Positions 1 to 8,076 are shown, numbered from the stretch's first letter. The stretch is DNA of 15,675 nt from an uncultured Rikenella sp. (GCA_910577885.1 CAJTNK010000046.1:1-15675), one strand, 5' to 3'. Program-made: numbers and translations. The notes: generated by a model from the sequence alone, not told the origin.

Positions 1-19
1 AGGCAAAGAGAACCCCAGC

Positions 20-66
20 AAAACACCCAACGGGTGCGCCGCGGAGGCGCGCCCACAGGGCGTTTT
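20..66. terminator. Strong hairpin, probable bidirectional intrinsic terminator
   Basis: Two nested stems are visible. The outer AAAACACCC (20-28) pairs with GGGCGTTTT (58-66) with one mismatch. The inner GGGTGCGCC (32-40) pairs with GGCGCGCCC (46-54) with one G-T wobble, around a GCGGA loop. A 5' A-run and a 3' T-run fit termination in either direction, so it most likely ends a gene lying left of the window and isolates folC. Inferred from sequence shape only. Confidence 0.6.
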
Positions 67-147
67 ACTGGCCATCCGGGCGAGAAATTTACCTCCCCAA
101 AAACCAGCACCAGCCCCGGCCCGACCTATTTACACCGTAGAATCGAA

Positions 148-1422
148 ATGAATTACAGCGAAGCGATCGAATACCTGTATGCCGCCGCGCCGATGTTTCA
201 GAACGTCGGCAGCGGCGCCTACAAAGAGGGGCTGGAGACGACCTTGGCCCTCAACGAACTGCTCGGCAAGCCTTACGAAGCCTACCGAACCGTGCACGTG
301 GGAGGGACGAACGGGAAAGGATCCGTATCGCAGATGCTCTGTTGCGTGCTGCGACAGGCCGGGTATCGCGTCGGACTGTATACGTCGCCGCACCTGCGGG
401 ATTTCCGGGAACGGATCCGGGTCGACGGGCAGATGATTCCGGAAAGGGACGTGGTGGAGTTCATCGAACGGATGCGACCTGAAATCGAACGGCTCCGCCC
501 TTCGTTTTTCGAGATCACCACCGTTATGGCTTTCGATTTCTTCCGCACGCAAGGAGTCGACATCGCCGTCGTGGAGGTCGGGATGGGAGGCCGGTTGGAC
601 TGCACCAACGTGATTACGCCGCTGGCGAGCGTGATTACCAACATCAGCTTCGACCACATGCAGTTTCTCGGGGGGACGCTGGCGGAGATCGCCGGCGAAA
701 AAGCCGGGATTATCAAACCGGGGGTTCCGGCGGTGGTCGGCGAGTTTCAGCCGGAGAGTGCGCCGGTGTTCATCGCCGCGGCGACCGCGGCCGGGACGTC
801 GCTGACCTTCGCCGACCAACGGTATCGATGCCTGCGGCATGAGGGGAGATTGTTCGAAGTCGAAAACCTGCTGGACGGCTACCGATTCGAGCTTCAGCTC
901 GGGATGGAGGGAGATTACCAGCAGCGGAATCTTTGCACTGCATTGGCGGCGTTGGACGCGGTGAGCGAGCGACTGCCGCGGGCGCTGACCACGATGGAGG
1001 TGCGCCGCGGCCTGGCCGAAGCACGGGTGGCCGGACGGTGGCAGCGGATCGACACGGCGACGGACCTCTGTCCGATCCTCTGCGACACCGGGCACAACGA
1101 AGCCGGGCTCACCTTCGTCACCGAACAACTCCGCCGACAGACTTATCGACAGCTCTACTTCGTGCTGGGGGTGGTGGCCGACAAGGACCTGGAGCATATC
1201 CTACCTTTGTTGCCGCGCGATGCGCACTATCTTTTCACGCGGGCGCAACTGCCGCGGGCTCTGGGCGCCGAAGAGCTGGCCGACCGGGCAGAAAAAGCAG
1301 GTCTGCGGGGCGAGATCGTCGACACGGTGGCTGAGGCGTTGGCCTGTGCCCGTTCTCGGGCGACGGCCGAGGACCTCATCTTTGTGGGCGGCAGCACCTT
1401 CACGGTTGCAGAAGTGCTGTAA
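148..1422 (+). CDS. folC: Bifunctional folylpolyglutamate synthase / dihydrofolate synthase
   Basis: A 424-residue cytoplasmic Mur-ligase-family enzyme. It joins glutamate to dihydropteroate or extends the polyglutamate tail of folates, using ATP. The P-loop GGTNGKGS is at residues 52-59, EVGMGGRLDCTN at 143-154, and the EKAGI motif, whose Lys185 is the carbamylated lysine in characterised homologues, at 184-188. The C-terminal domain motif DTGHN is at 313-317. Length is normal. The frame is open back to a GTG at 34, but that extra stretch is unlike FolC and overlaps a terminator-like hairpin. The ATG at 148 gives the usual N-terminus (MNYSEAIEYLY). Whether the enzyme has one or both activities cannot be told from sequence. 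I see no TAnnTTTG promoter in 67-147. Confidence 0.95.
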   Translation: MNYSEAIEYLYAAAPMFQNVGSGAYKEGLETTLALNELLGKPYEAYRTVHVGGTNGKGSVSQMLCCVLRQAGYRVGLYTSPHLRDFRERIRVDGQMIPERDVVEFIERMRPEIERLRPSFFEITTVMAFDFFRTQGVDIAVVEVGMGGRLDCTNVITPLASVITNISFDHMQFLGGTLAEIAGEKAGIIKPGVPAVVGEFQPESAPVFIAAATAAGTSLTFADQRYRCLRHEGRLFEVENLLDGYRFELQLGMEGDYQQRNLCTALAALDAVSERLPRALTTMEVRRGLAEARVAGRWQRIDTATDLCPILCDTGHNEAGLTFVTEQLRRQTYRQLYFVLGVVADKDLEHILPLLPRDAHYLFTRAQLPRALGAEELADRAEKAGLRGEIVDTVAEALACARSRATAEDLIFVGGSTFTVAEVL

Positions 1423-1436
1423 GAATCCTATCTTTG
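1406..1436 (+). promoter_or_regulatory. Bacteroidetes-type promoter for ricT-gldH-trmB-ispH
   Basis: A -33 TTG (1406-1408) lies 20 bp before TATCTTTG (1429-1436), matching the Bacteroidetes -33/-7 consensus TTG / TAnnTTTG. The -33 box lies inside the last codons of folC. Transcription would start near 1442, leaving a leader of about 64 nt before ricT. The same 20-bp spacing occurs at the mce promoter in this window. Confidence 0.7.
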
Positions 1437-1505
1437 CCTATTCGGGCCTCCGTTCGCGCGGCGCGCGGAGCCCCCTCCCTTCTTAACAACCTGTACGCAA
1501 CCATC

Positions 1506-3023
1506 ATGACCTGTATCAAAAATACCACCCGGGGGTGTTGTTTCTCGACCGACCCGGAGACGGGCGAACCCACGGCCCGGAATTGCCCCGGAGGCCACAA
1601 GCTCGAAGTACTCGACTGGATGGCCGACCTGCCCGATCCGCTGGCCGAGAACGAGATCTGCGAAGTCCAGTTCAAGAATACCCGCAAGGGCTACTACCGG
1701 AACCAGACCGGCGGCGAGCTTCGCGCCGGCGACATCGTGGCCGTCGAAGCGACGCCGGGCCACGACATCGGAATCGTGACCCTGACCGGCGACCTCGTCG
1801 CGCGACAGATGAAACGCACCGGATTCAATCCGCAGGGGCTGGAGTTCAAGAAAATCTACCGCCGGGCCAAACCCGGCGACATCGAAAAGTGGCAGGAAGC
1901 CATCGCGCTCGAACACCCGACGATGATCCGTTCGCGGCAGATCGCCGCCGATCTGCACCTCAACATGAAGATCGGCGACGTCGAGTACCAGGGCGACAAG
2001 CTCAAGGCAATCTTCTACTACATCGCCGACGAACGGGTCGACTTCCGGGAACTCATCAAAGTGCTGGCCGACCAGTTCCGGATCCGGGTCGAGATGCGGC
2101 AGATCGGCGCCCGCCAAGAGGCCGGACGGATCGGCGGCATTGCTCCGTGCGGCCGGGAGTTGTGCTGTTCGACCTGGATCAACAACTTCTCGTCGGTCAC
2201 CATCGGCGCGGCCAGACACCAGGAGATCTCGCTCAATCCGCAGAAGCTCGCCGGACAGTGCGGGAAGCTCAAATGCTGCCTCAATTACGAGTTGGACGCT
2301 TATATCGACGCACGGCGGTCGTTCCCGCGGCTCAACGGACCGTTGGAGGCGGTGGACGGGAGCTATTACATGGTCAAGAGCGACATTTTCCGGCAGCTGA
2401 TGTGGTTCAGCCCGGACCCGCACTCGACCGCCATCATGATCCCGCTCACGACCGAGCGGGTGCGGCAGATCGTGGCCATGAACCGCCGGGGCGAGAAAGT
2501 CGAGAAGCTGGAAGACGCCGCATTGCTGGCGGCGCAGCAGAAGGGACCGGCCGAGCCCGAGATCAAGAACGTGGTCGGAGAAGAGAGCATCACGCGGTTC
2601 GACGACTCGCGCAGCGGAGGACGGAACCGCGGAGGGCGGAACCGCAACCGAGGTGGGAAAGGCGGTCAGCAGCAGCAAAAACAAGGACAACCGAGACAGT
2701 CGCAAGGCAACAATCAACAGACGCAGGGTAACAAGCAACAACAAAAGCCTCAAGCCAAACCGCAGGGCGGAGGAAAGCCGGCGGCGACCGCTACGGCTCG
2801 TCCGGAGTTGGCCCGGCGAGGAGGGAGCGGCGGGGAACAGCAGGCTCGTCCGACGGCCCGGCCGGAGCTGGCGACAGCGAACGGCGGTTCCAACAGTAAT
2901 AATAAAGCAGGGGCGGCGAACCACCGGCGGCGGCGACCGGCCGGCGGGAATACCCATCCGAACGGAGGCTCGAATCAGCCCAACAACAAGCACAACAGTG
3001 GCGGCGGGGGCGAACAGGCTTAA
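1506..3023 (+). CDS. ricT: PSP1-domain protein, RicT/YaaT family
   Basis: A 505-residue protein. Residues about 45-300 match the PSP1/RicT family, including the cysteine-rich stretches PCGRELCCS (214-222) and QCGKLKCCLNYE (251-262); further cysteines lie at 3, 11, 12 and 27. In Bacillus subtilis RicT joins RicA and RicF in an Fe-S complex that affects RNA processing by RNase Y. That role is not established in Bacteroidetes, so function here is open. Residues about 365-505 are a low-complexity tail of Gly, Gln, Asn and Arg, with ARPELA twice (431-436 and 451-456), probably disordered and possibly nucleic-acid binding. The ATG at 1506 fits the family N-terminus and follows the promoter at 1406-1436. 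The 3' end overlaps the proposed gldH start, suggesting coupled translation. Confidence 0.88.
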   Translation: MTCIKNTTRGCCFSTDPETGEPTARNCPGGHKLEVLDWMADLPDPLAENEICEVQFKNTRKGYYRNQTGGELRAGDIVAVEATPGHDIGIVTLTGDLVARQMKRTGFNPQGLEFKKIYRRAKPGDIEKWQEAIALEHPTMIRSRQIAADLHLNMKIGDVEYQGDKLKAIFYYIADERVDFRELIKVLADQFRIRVEMRQIGARQEAGRIGGIAPCGRELCCSTWINNFSSVTIGAARHQEISLNPQKLAGQCGKLKCCLNYELDAYIDARRSFPRLNGPLEAVDGSYYMVKSDIFRQLMWFSPDPHSTAIMIPLTTERVRQIVAMNRRGEKVEKLEDAALLAAQQKGPAEPEIKNVVGEESITRFDDSRSGGRNRGGRNRNRGGKGGQQQQKQGQPRQSQGNNQQTQGNKQQQKPQAKPQGGGKPAATATARPELARRGGSGGEQQARPTARPELATANGGSNSNNKAGAANHRRRRPAGGNTHPNGGSNQPNNKHNSGGGGEQA

Positions 3024-3591
3024 GTTTAGACGTATCGCAGCGCTGTGGCTCATGGCATGGACGGCATGGGCGGTCACGGGGTGCGACGGCGGGAATTACA
3101 TGGAAGTCTACGACCTGCCGGACGAGGGTTGGAGGGCAGATCAAGCCATCGTCTTCACGTTTCGGCCCGACTCGGCGGTCGTTGGCCGGGGCGGACGGCA
3201 TGGCGGCGGAGAGCAGGAGGAGCAGTGGATCGACCTCTCGGTGCGGCATCGGAACGACTTTCCGTATGCCGATCTGCCGCTCGAGATCAAAGGAGTGTCG
3301 CCCGACAAACGGTATTGGATCGACACGATCGACCTGCCGTTGGCGCGGCTCTCGGACAACGGCGATCTGCTCTCGGAACCGGCCTACCGGTGGACCGGTC
3401 GCGCCTACTCCAACCACCGCGACATCACGATCCGTTACCGCAGCGGCATCCGATATGCCCGAGCGGGCGAGTATGCCCTGTCGATCCGGCAATTGGCCGA
3501 ACCCGACACCTTGCGCGGGATTTTGGCCGTGGGGGTGATCGTCAGCCGGGCCCAGGCAGCGACCATCGCCGGGCGGCGGCCTCGTCCTTAG
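2998..3591 (+). CDS. gldH: GldH-type lipoprotein
   Basis: A lipoprotein of 197 residues from the proposed GTG start. Residues 1-28 form a lipoprotein signal: basic n-region (R7, K9, R11, R12), hydrophobic stretch, and lipobox AVTG before Cys29. The body (CDGGNYMEVYDLP onward, then RHRNDFPYADLPLEI) matches the GldH family. GldH is needed for gliding in Flavobacterium johnsoniae, but homologues persist in non-gliding Bacteroidales, where the role is unknown, so no motility is implied. The only nearby ATG (3052) would leave a signal peptide with no positive charge, so the GTG at 2998, 26 nt inside ricT, is the better start. PSP1 gene followed by gldH is a familiar Bacteroidetes neighbourhood. 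trmB follows after 43 bp. Confidence 0.82.
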   Translation: MAAGANRLKFRRIAALWLMAWTAWAVTGCDGGNYMEVYDLPDEGWRADQAIVFTFRPDSAVVGRGGRHGGGEQEEQWIDLSVRHRNDFPYADLPLEIKGVSPDKRYWIDTIDLPLARLSDNGDLLSEPAYRWTGRAYSNHRDITIRYRSGIRYARAGEYALSIRQLAEPDTLRGILAVGVIVSRAQAATIAGRRPRP

Positions 3592-3634
3592 AGGCCGGAC
3601 GCAGAGCAAGAGAGAGGCTTTTCACAGCATCGAT

Positions 3635-4378
3635 ATGGGGAAAAACAAACTCAAGAAATTCAGCGAGAATCTCACCTTCCGCTGCCTGATCCAACCGCAG
3701 TTCGACGAGATTTTCGGCCACGACCATCCGCTCAAAGGGCGGTGGCGGAGCGACTTTTTCGGCAACGACCGTCCGATCGTCCTCGAACTGGGATGCGGGC
3801 GGGGCGAATATACGGTAGGACTGGCCGAGGCCGATCCCACGGCGAATTACATCGGAGTGGACATCAAGGGGGCACGGATGTGGCGCGGGGCCAAGACCGC
3901 CACGGAACGGCAGATGGCCAACGTCGGTTTTCTGCGGACCCGGATCGAGTTCATCGGTTCGTTTTTCGCACCGGGGGAGGTAGACCAGATCTGGATCACC
4001 TTTCCCGACCCGCAGATGAACAAGCGGCGGGTCGGAAAGCGGCTCACCGCACCGGGGTTTTTGGAACGTTACGCACAATTTCTCAAACCCGAGGGGACCA
4101 TTCACCTGAAGACCGACTCGGGACACCTCCACGAGTACACGAAAGCGGTCTTGGCGGCCAATGGGATCGAGCCCACTGTGGCTTGTGGCGATATTTACGG
4201 ACCGGACGGCGTGGCGGATGCCGATCTCTCGATCAAGACCGCCTACGAGACGCGGTTCCTGGCCGAGGGGCTGCCGATCACCTACCTCCGGTGGTCGCCG
4301 GCCGGGAGACAACACTTCGAGACGCCGGATTTCCCGGCCGACGAACTACTGGTCGGCGAGAATACGCCGAAGAGGTGA
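3635..4378 (+). CDS. trmB: tRNA (guanine-N7-)-methyltransferase
   Basis: A 247-residue class I SAM-dependent methyltransferase. It forms 7-methylguanosine, usually at position 46 of the variable loop of tRNAs. The SAM-binding motif ELGCGRGEY is at residues 51-59, the second acidic strand GVDIKGA at 74-80, and the family signature ITFPDPQ at 121-127, followed by a basic KRRVGKR segment (130-136). The C-terminus carries the family's T-x-Y-E-x-R-F element (TAYETRF). Length is typical for Bacteroidetes TrmB. The ATG gives the expected N-terminus MGKNKLKKF. It lies 43 bp after gldH and 16 bp before ispH, so it is probably co-transcribed with them. Nothing looks broken. Confidence 0.95.
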   Translation: MGKNKLKKFSENLTFRCLIQPQFDEIFGHDHPLKGRWRSDFFGNDRPIVLELGCGRGEYTVGLAEADPTANYIGVDIKGARMWRGAKTATERQMANVGFLRTRIEFIGSFFAPGEVDQIWITFPDPQMNKRRVGKRLTAPGFLERYAQFLKPEGTIHLKTDSGHLHEYTKAVLAANGIEPTVACGDIYGPDGVADADLSIKTAYETRFLAEGLPITYLRWSPAGRQHFETPDFPADELLVGENTPKR

Positions 4379-4394
4379 TTTCCCGTTTCTACCC

Positions 4395-5261
4395 ATGACC
4401 ATGAAAATTGAAATCGACGACCAATCGGGCTTCTGCTTCGGGGTGGTGAAAGCGATCACCACCGCCGAAGAGCTGCTCGGCGCGCGACAAGGCCAAGTGT
4501 GGTGCCTGGGCGACATCGTGCATAACCGCGTGGAAGTCAACCGCCTGGAACGCCTGGGACTACGGACCGTCGACCCGGACCGGCTGCCGGAACTGGCCGG
4601 ACACTGCGTACTGATCCGGGCCCACGGCGAACCGCCCTCCACCTACGAACGGGCCGCACGCTACGGGATCGAACTGGTGGACGCCACCTGCCCGGTGGTG
4701 GCCCGGCTGCAGGAACGGGTCAGACGCGCCTGGGAAGAGATGCGAACCATCGGCGGACAGGTGGTGATCCTCGGCAAACCGGGCCATGCCGAAGTCGTGG
4801 GACTCACCGGCCAGACCAACGAAGAGGCGATTGTCGTGGAGTCGGTCCGGGATCTCGCCCGGGTCGACTTCGCCCGACCGGTCTGCCTCCTGTCGCAAAC
4901 CACCCAAAGCCTCAGCCTGTTCAACACCATCCGCGACGAAATCCTACACCGGGCCCAAAACCCGGCCCATGTCACGGTACACGACACGATCTGCCGACAA
5001 GTCTCGAACCGAAACCCGCACTTAAGGGAGTTTGCCACGCGGTTCGACGCCGTCGTCTTCGTCAGCGGCTCCAAAAGCTCGAACGGCAAAGCCCTCTACG
5101 AGGTCTGCCGAGCCGCCAACCCCCGCACCTACAAAATCGAAGAACCCGCGGAACTGCAATCCGCCTGGTTCGAGGGGATCCGATCCGTAGGGGTCTGCGG
5201 GGCTACATCCACCCCGAAGTGGCTCATGGAACAGGTCGCCCACGCCATCTCTCAATTATAA
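4395..5261 (+). CDS. ispH: 4-hydroxy-3-methylbut-2-enyl diphosphate reductase
   Basis: The last enzyme of the MEP isoprenoid pathway, 288 residues, cytoplasmic. It reduces HMBPP to IPP and DMAPP with an oxygen-sensitive Fe-S cluster. The three cluster cysteines are visible: Cys14 (SGFCFGV), Cys99 (DATCPVV) and Cys200 (DTICRQVSNRN). Substrate-contact residues are also present: His43 (IVHNRV), His77 (AHGEPP), His131 with Glu133 (GHAEVVG), and the SGSKSSNG loop at 224-231. Near the C-terminus the usual GVTAGASTP reads GVCGATSTP, adding a cysteine at 268; I believe this variant is common in Bacteroidetes. ATG 4401 is an alternative start two codons in. It ends the ricT-gldH-trmB-ispH run; repeat A follows. 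Confidence 0.96.
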   Translation: MTMKIEIDDQSGFCFGVVKAITTAEELLGARQGQVWCLGDIVHNRVEVNRLERLGLRTVDPDRLPELAGHCVLIRAHGEPPSTYERAARYGIELVDATCPVVARLQERVRRAWEEMRTIGGQVVILGKPGHAEVVGLTGQTNEEAIVVESVRDLARVDFARPVCLLSQTTQSLSLFNTIRDEILHRAQNPAHVTVHDTICRQVSNRNPHLREFATRFDAVVFVSGSKSSNGKALYEVCRAANPRTYKIEEPAELQSAWFEGIRSVGVCGATSTPKWLMEQVAHAISQL

Positions 5262-5299
5262 TTATCCATTCTGTTCTTTGCGACCAGTCGTTAGCGACG

Positions 5300-5719
5300 G
5301 GAGGGTACTGTTCTTACTAACTTCGCTACGTTCGTTTTGCTTTCGGCAATCTGCGAACCGTGTTTGGCTACAGGCTAGAACTGTTCTTTTTGTGAACAAA
5401 AAGAACCAAAAAAACTTTCGAGGATGCTTACGCATCCTAACTCTATCTCGGTACAGTATTCGCCTTGTTTCTTTGGGGGTAATCTTTTTTGCGGGCGCGT
5501 TGATGCGTAAATTACCTGATCGCGCCCGTCAAAAAAGTGTCACCCCCAATCCACACGGAGAACCTTGTGACCCGAATGGCTTTAAAGTGCGACAGCACTT
5601 TCGGAAGTTCTTTGGGTCCCTTTCTTTCAAGAAAGGGACAGTACCCTCCCGTTGCTAAAACCGTTTACACATTACACCGAAGCAACGCGAGGAAAGCGAA
5701 AGTAAAAAAGTACGGTTCC
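5300..5719. repeat. Structured intergenic repeat, copy A (about 420 bp)
   Basis: This fills the 517-bp gap between ispH and priA; the rest of the gap shows nothing recognisable. From left to right: the 12-mer GGAGGGTACTGT (5300-5311); a variable arm; a perfect 11-bp hairpin GTTCTTTTTGT / ACAAAAAGAAC (5383-5406); hairpin AGGATGC-TTAC-GCATCCT (5421-5438); the central GC/A-T stem (5475-5499 with 5521-5547); hairpin AAAGTGC-GACA-GCACTTT (5584-5601); hairpin TCCCTTTCTT / AAGAAAGGGA (5617-5638); the 12-mer inverted (5638-5649); and an arm resembling the left one inverted, to about 5719. It is more AT-rich than the genes around it. The hairpins are not followed by U-runs, so they are not classical terminators. 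Function unknown; outer limits are approximate. Confidence 0.85.
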
Positions 5720-5778
5720 GGCCCATAGCCAAGGACCGATTACAAAAGAACAGAACAGTTAATGAGTAAGTGAGTTTC

Positions 5779-8076
5779 ATGTTATATGCCGACATAGTGT
5801 TACCGGTTGCCGTACCCCAGGTATTCACTTACGCCGTTCCGGAGGGGATGGAGGTGAGGGAAGGGATGGTTGTACGCGTACCGTTCGGGAAGCGGAAAGT
5901 TTGTGAGGGGGTTGTATGGCGGTTGCATGAGACCGCGCCGGCGGCGGCTCGAGGGGGGGCGAAAGATATCGTGGAGCGGCTCGGCGAAGAGCCTTGGGTG
6001 GTCGAGGAGCAGTTGCGGTTGTGGGATTGGGTCGCGTCGTATTACCTGTGTACGCTGGGCGAGGTCGTGAAAGCCGCGCTGCCCGGCGGGATCCGGGACG
6101 GCAGTTACCGGCCGACCGCCGAGTTGTTCGTACGGCTCCGGGAGGAGTACCGGTCGACGGAACGGGTGGCCGAAACGTTGGAGGAGATCCGGCGGGCCAA
6201 GGTACAGTGCCGGGCGTTGGTCGACTATTTGAGCCGTTTGCCCTGCGATGCGGCGGGCGAGCCGGTGTTGGAGGCTGCAGATCCGGATGCGTTGTGGGTG
6301 GAGCGGGCGCGGATCACCGAGAGCGTGGCTGCGGCGGCGGTGCTGAAGCTCGTCGAGCGCGGGATACTCGAACAACAAGAGATCGTGCCGAGCGACCTGG
6401 GGCGGAAATCCAAGGCTGCGACAGAGTCGGAAGAGTCGCCGGTCCCGATGCCGGAGGGCGGAGGATCGGCCTATGTCGAGGCGATTGAAGAGCGGTTCCG
6501 GACGTTTCGGACCGTGCTGCTGGGCGGCGAAATCGCCGACACGCAGCGGACCACCATTCCGCTTTATATCGCGCTCGCCGCGCGGGAGATCGACCGGGGG
6601 CGCCAAACGCTCCTGCTGCTGCCCGACACCGTGATGACCGCACAGGTGACCAACGCGCTGCAAACGGCTTTCGGACGACGGTGCCTGTTCTACCACTCGC
6701 GCCTCACCGACCGCGCCCGATGCGTCGTCTACCGGCGGATGGTCGAAGAGCCGGAGAGCGTCGGGGTGGTGGTCGGGACACGTTCGGCCCTGTTTCTGCC
6801 GTTCCGGCGACTGGGGTTGACGATCGTCGACAACGAGCACGACCCGAACTACCGCCAGACGGACCGTGCCCCGCGCTACCATGCGCGGGACACGGCCTTG
6901 ATGCTGGCCCACCTGCACGGTGCGCGGACCTTGCTGGCCAGCGCCACCCCTTCGATGGAGAGCTGGCTGAACGCCACGACCGAAGGGGCCAAGTACGGGT
7001 ATCTGGCTGTTTCACCGGCGCCGAAAGCGGAGGGAGACAAAACGACGGCCGCGAAGGTAACCGTCTTGGAACGCGGGAAAGGGCTTATTTCGAAATACTT
7101 GCAACGACGGATCGAGGAGACGCTCCAAGCGGGGAGACAAGTCGTGCTGTTTCAGAATCGGCGAGGCTTCGCGCCGTATGTGGAGTGTGCCGGCTGCGGT
7201 GCAACACCGACCTGTCCGCACTGCAACGTCACCCTCACCTACCACAAGGAGGCCTCGGCACTGGTGTGCCACTACTGCGGCTGGTCGCAGCCTTATACGG
7301 TGCAATGTACGGCTTGCGGCATGCAGACGCTGATGCCGCGCGGGATCGGCACCGAACGGATCGAAGAGGAGGCGGCGGCGCTTTTCCCGACCGCTCGGAT
7401 CGCCCGGATGGACACCGACACGACCCGAGGAGCGGGGGCGTTGGGACGTATGTTGACCGAACTGGCCGAAGGCGAGACGGGTATTCTGGTCGGGACGCGG
7501 ATGGTGGTCCGGACGGCACAGGCCGGTGAACGGATCGGCCTGGTGGGGGTCATCAACGCCGACAACCTGCTGGCCCACCCCGATTTTCGAGCGGCCGAAC
7601 GGGCTTTCCAGCTGCTGATGCAGCTGAAAGCCCTGCTGCCAGCCACGCCGCCGGACGGGAAACCAGGAGAACTGGTCGTGCAGAGTTCGCAACGGACTCA
7701 CCCGGTGCTGATCGCTGTGGCCAACCACGATGCGGAGACGTTCTACGCCCACGAGACGGAGGAGCGGCAGGCGTTGAACTACCCGCCTTATGTGCGGATG
7801 CTTCGGCTGACGTTCCGCCACCGCGACAAGCTGCTGGTGTCGGCGGCGGCGACGCTGTGCGAGACGCTGCTGCGCGAACGGTTCGGCCGTCGGGTCTCGC
7901 CGCCGTTCGAACCGCAGGTCGACCGGGTCCAAAATCTATTCATCCTCCACCTGCTGCTGCGCATCGAACGACAGCGGCCGGTGGCGCGGGCCAAGGCGAT
8001 TCTGACGGAGGTACTGGCCCGGGTTCGGAAACGGTTCTCGACGGTCTACATCCTGGCCGAGGCCGATCCGCAGTGA
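5779..8076 (+). CDS. priA: PriA-like primosomal protein N', helicase motifs degenerate
   Basis: A protein of 765 residues, normal PriA length. PriA reloads the replicative helicase at stalled forks. The N-terminal 3'-DNA-binding domain starts LYADIVLPVAVPQVFTYAVP. Conserved parts include LLLLPDT, GTRSALFLPF, the RAPRYHARDTALML segment, ASATPSMES and eight zinc cysteines (470, 473, 479, 482, 497, 500, 510, 513). The ATPase motifs are lost. Where HGVTGSGKTE is expected the protein reads GGEIADTQRTT (249-259), DEEH is DNEH (351-354), GTQMVTKGxDF is GTRMVVRTAQAG (572-583), and QVAGRAGR is QLKALLPA (615-622). The frame is intact and the other frames do not hide the motifs, so sequencing error is unlikely. 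ATG 5779 matches family N-termini; GTG 5770 would add three residues. It probably acts as a DNA- and protein-binding restart factor without helicase activity (inference). Confidence 0.88.
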   Translation: MLYADIVLPVAVPQVFTYAVPEGMEVREGMVVRVPFGKRKVCEGVVWRLHETAPAAARGGAKDIVERLGEEPWVVEEQLRLWDWVASYYLCTLGEVVKAALPGGIRDGSYRPTAELFVRLREEYRSTERVAETLEEIRRAKVQCRALVDYLSRLPCDAAGEPVLEAADPDALWVERARITESVAAAAVLKLVERGILEQQEIVPSDLGRKSKAATESEESPVPMPEGGGSAYVEAIEERFRTFRTVLLGGEIADTQRTTIPLYIALAAREIDRGRQTLLLLPDTVMTAQVTNALQTAFGRRCLFYHSRLTDRARCVVYRRMVEEPESVGVVVGTRSALFLPFRRLGLTIVDNEHDPNYRQTDRAPRYHARDTALMLAHLHGARTLLASATPSMESWLNATTEGAKYGYLAVSPAPKAEGDKTTAAKVTVLERGKGLISKYLQRRIEETLQAGRQVVLFQNRRGFAPYVECAGCGATPTCPHCNVTLTYHKEASALVCHYCGWSQPYTVQCTACGMQTLMPRGIGTERIEEEAAALFPTARIARMDTDTTRGAGALGRMLTELAEGETGILVGTRMVVRTAQAGERIGLVGVINADNLLAHPDFRAAERAFQLLMQLKALLPATPPDGKPGELVVQSSQRTHPVLIAVANHDAETFYAHETEERQALNYPPYVRMLRLTFRHRDKLLVSAAATLCETLLRERFGRRVSPPFEPQVDRVQNLFILHLLLRIERQRPVARAKAILTEVLARVRKRFSTVYILAEADPQ

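Noticed and set aside
34..147. N-terminal extension of FolC from a GTG at 34
   Set aside because: The extra 38 residues do not resemble FolC, and the proposed start lies within a strong terminator-like hairpin.
2..151. Tail of an upstream plus-strand gene ending in TGA at 149-151, overlapping the folC ATG
   Set aside because: The frame is open and the ATGA overlap is tempting, but all three plus frames are mostly open here, the peptide is unrecognisable, and it would run through the hairpin at 20-66.
130..1197. Long minus-strand open frame opposite folC, and similar long antisense frames opposite ricT, trmB, priA, oadB and the transglutaminase gene
   Set aside because: They mirror real genes in GC-rich DNA, have Arg/Pro/His-rich compositions, and match no family I recognise.
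5383..5406. Repeat hairpins as ordinary rho-independent terminators
   Set aside because: The stems are perfect but no U-run follows them in either direction, and two copies lie inside an operon.
5278..5658. A 126-residue protein gene between ispH and priA
   Set aside because: It consists almost entirely of the structured repeat, has no consistent start across copies, and the frame is disrupted in copy B.
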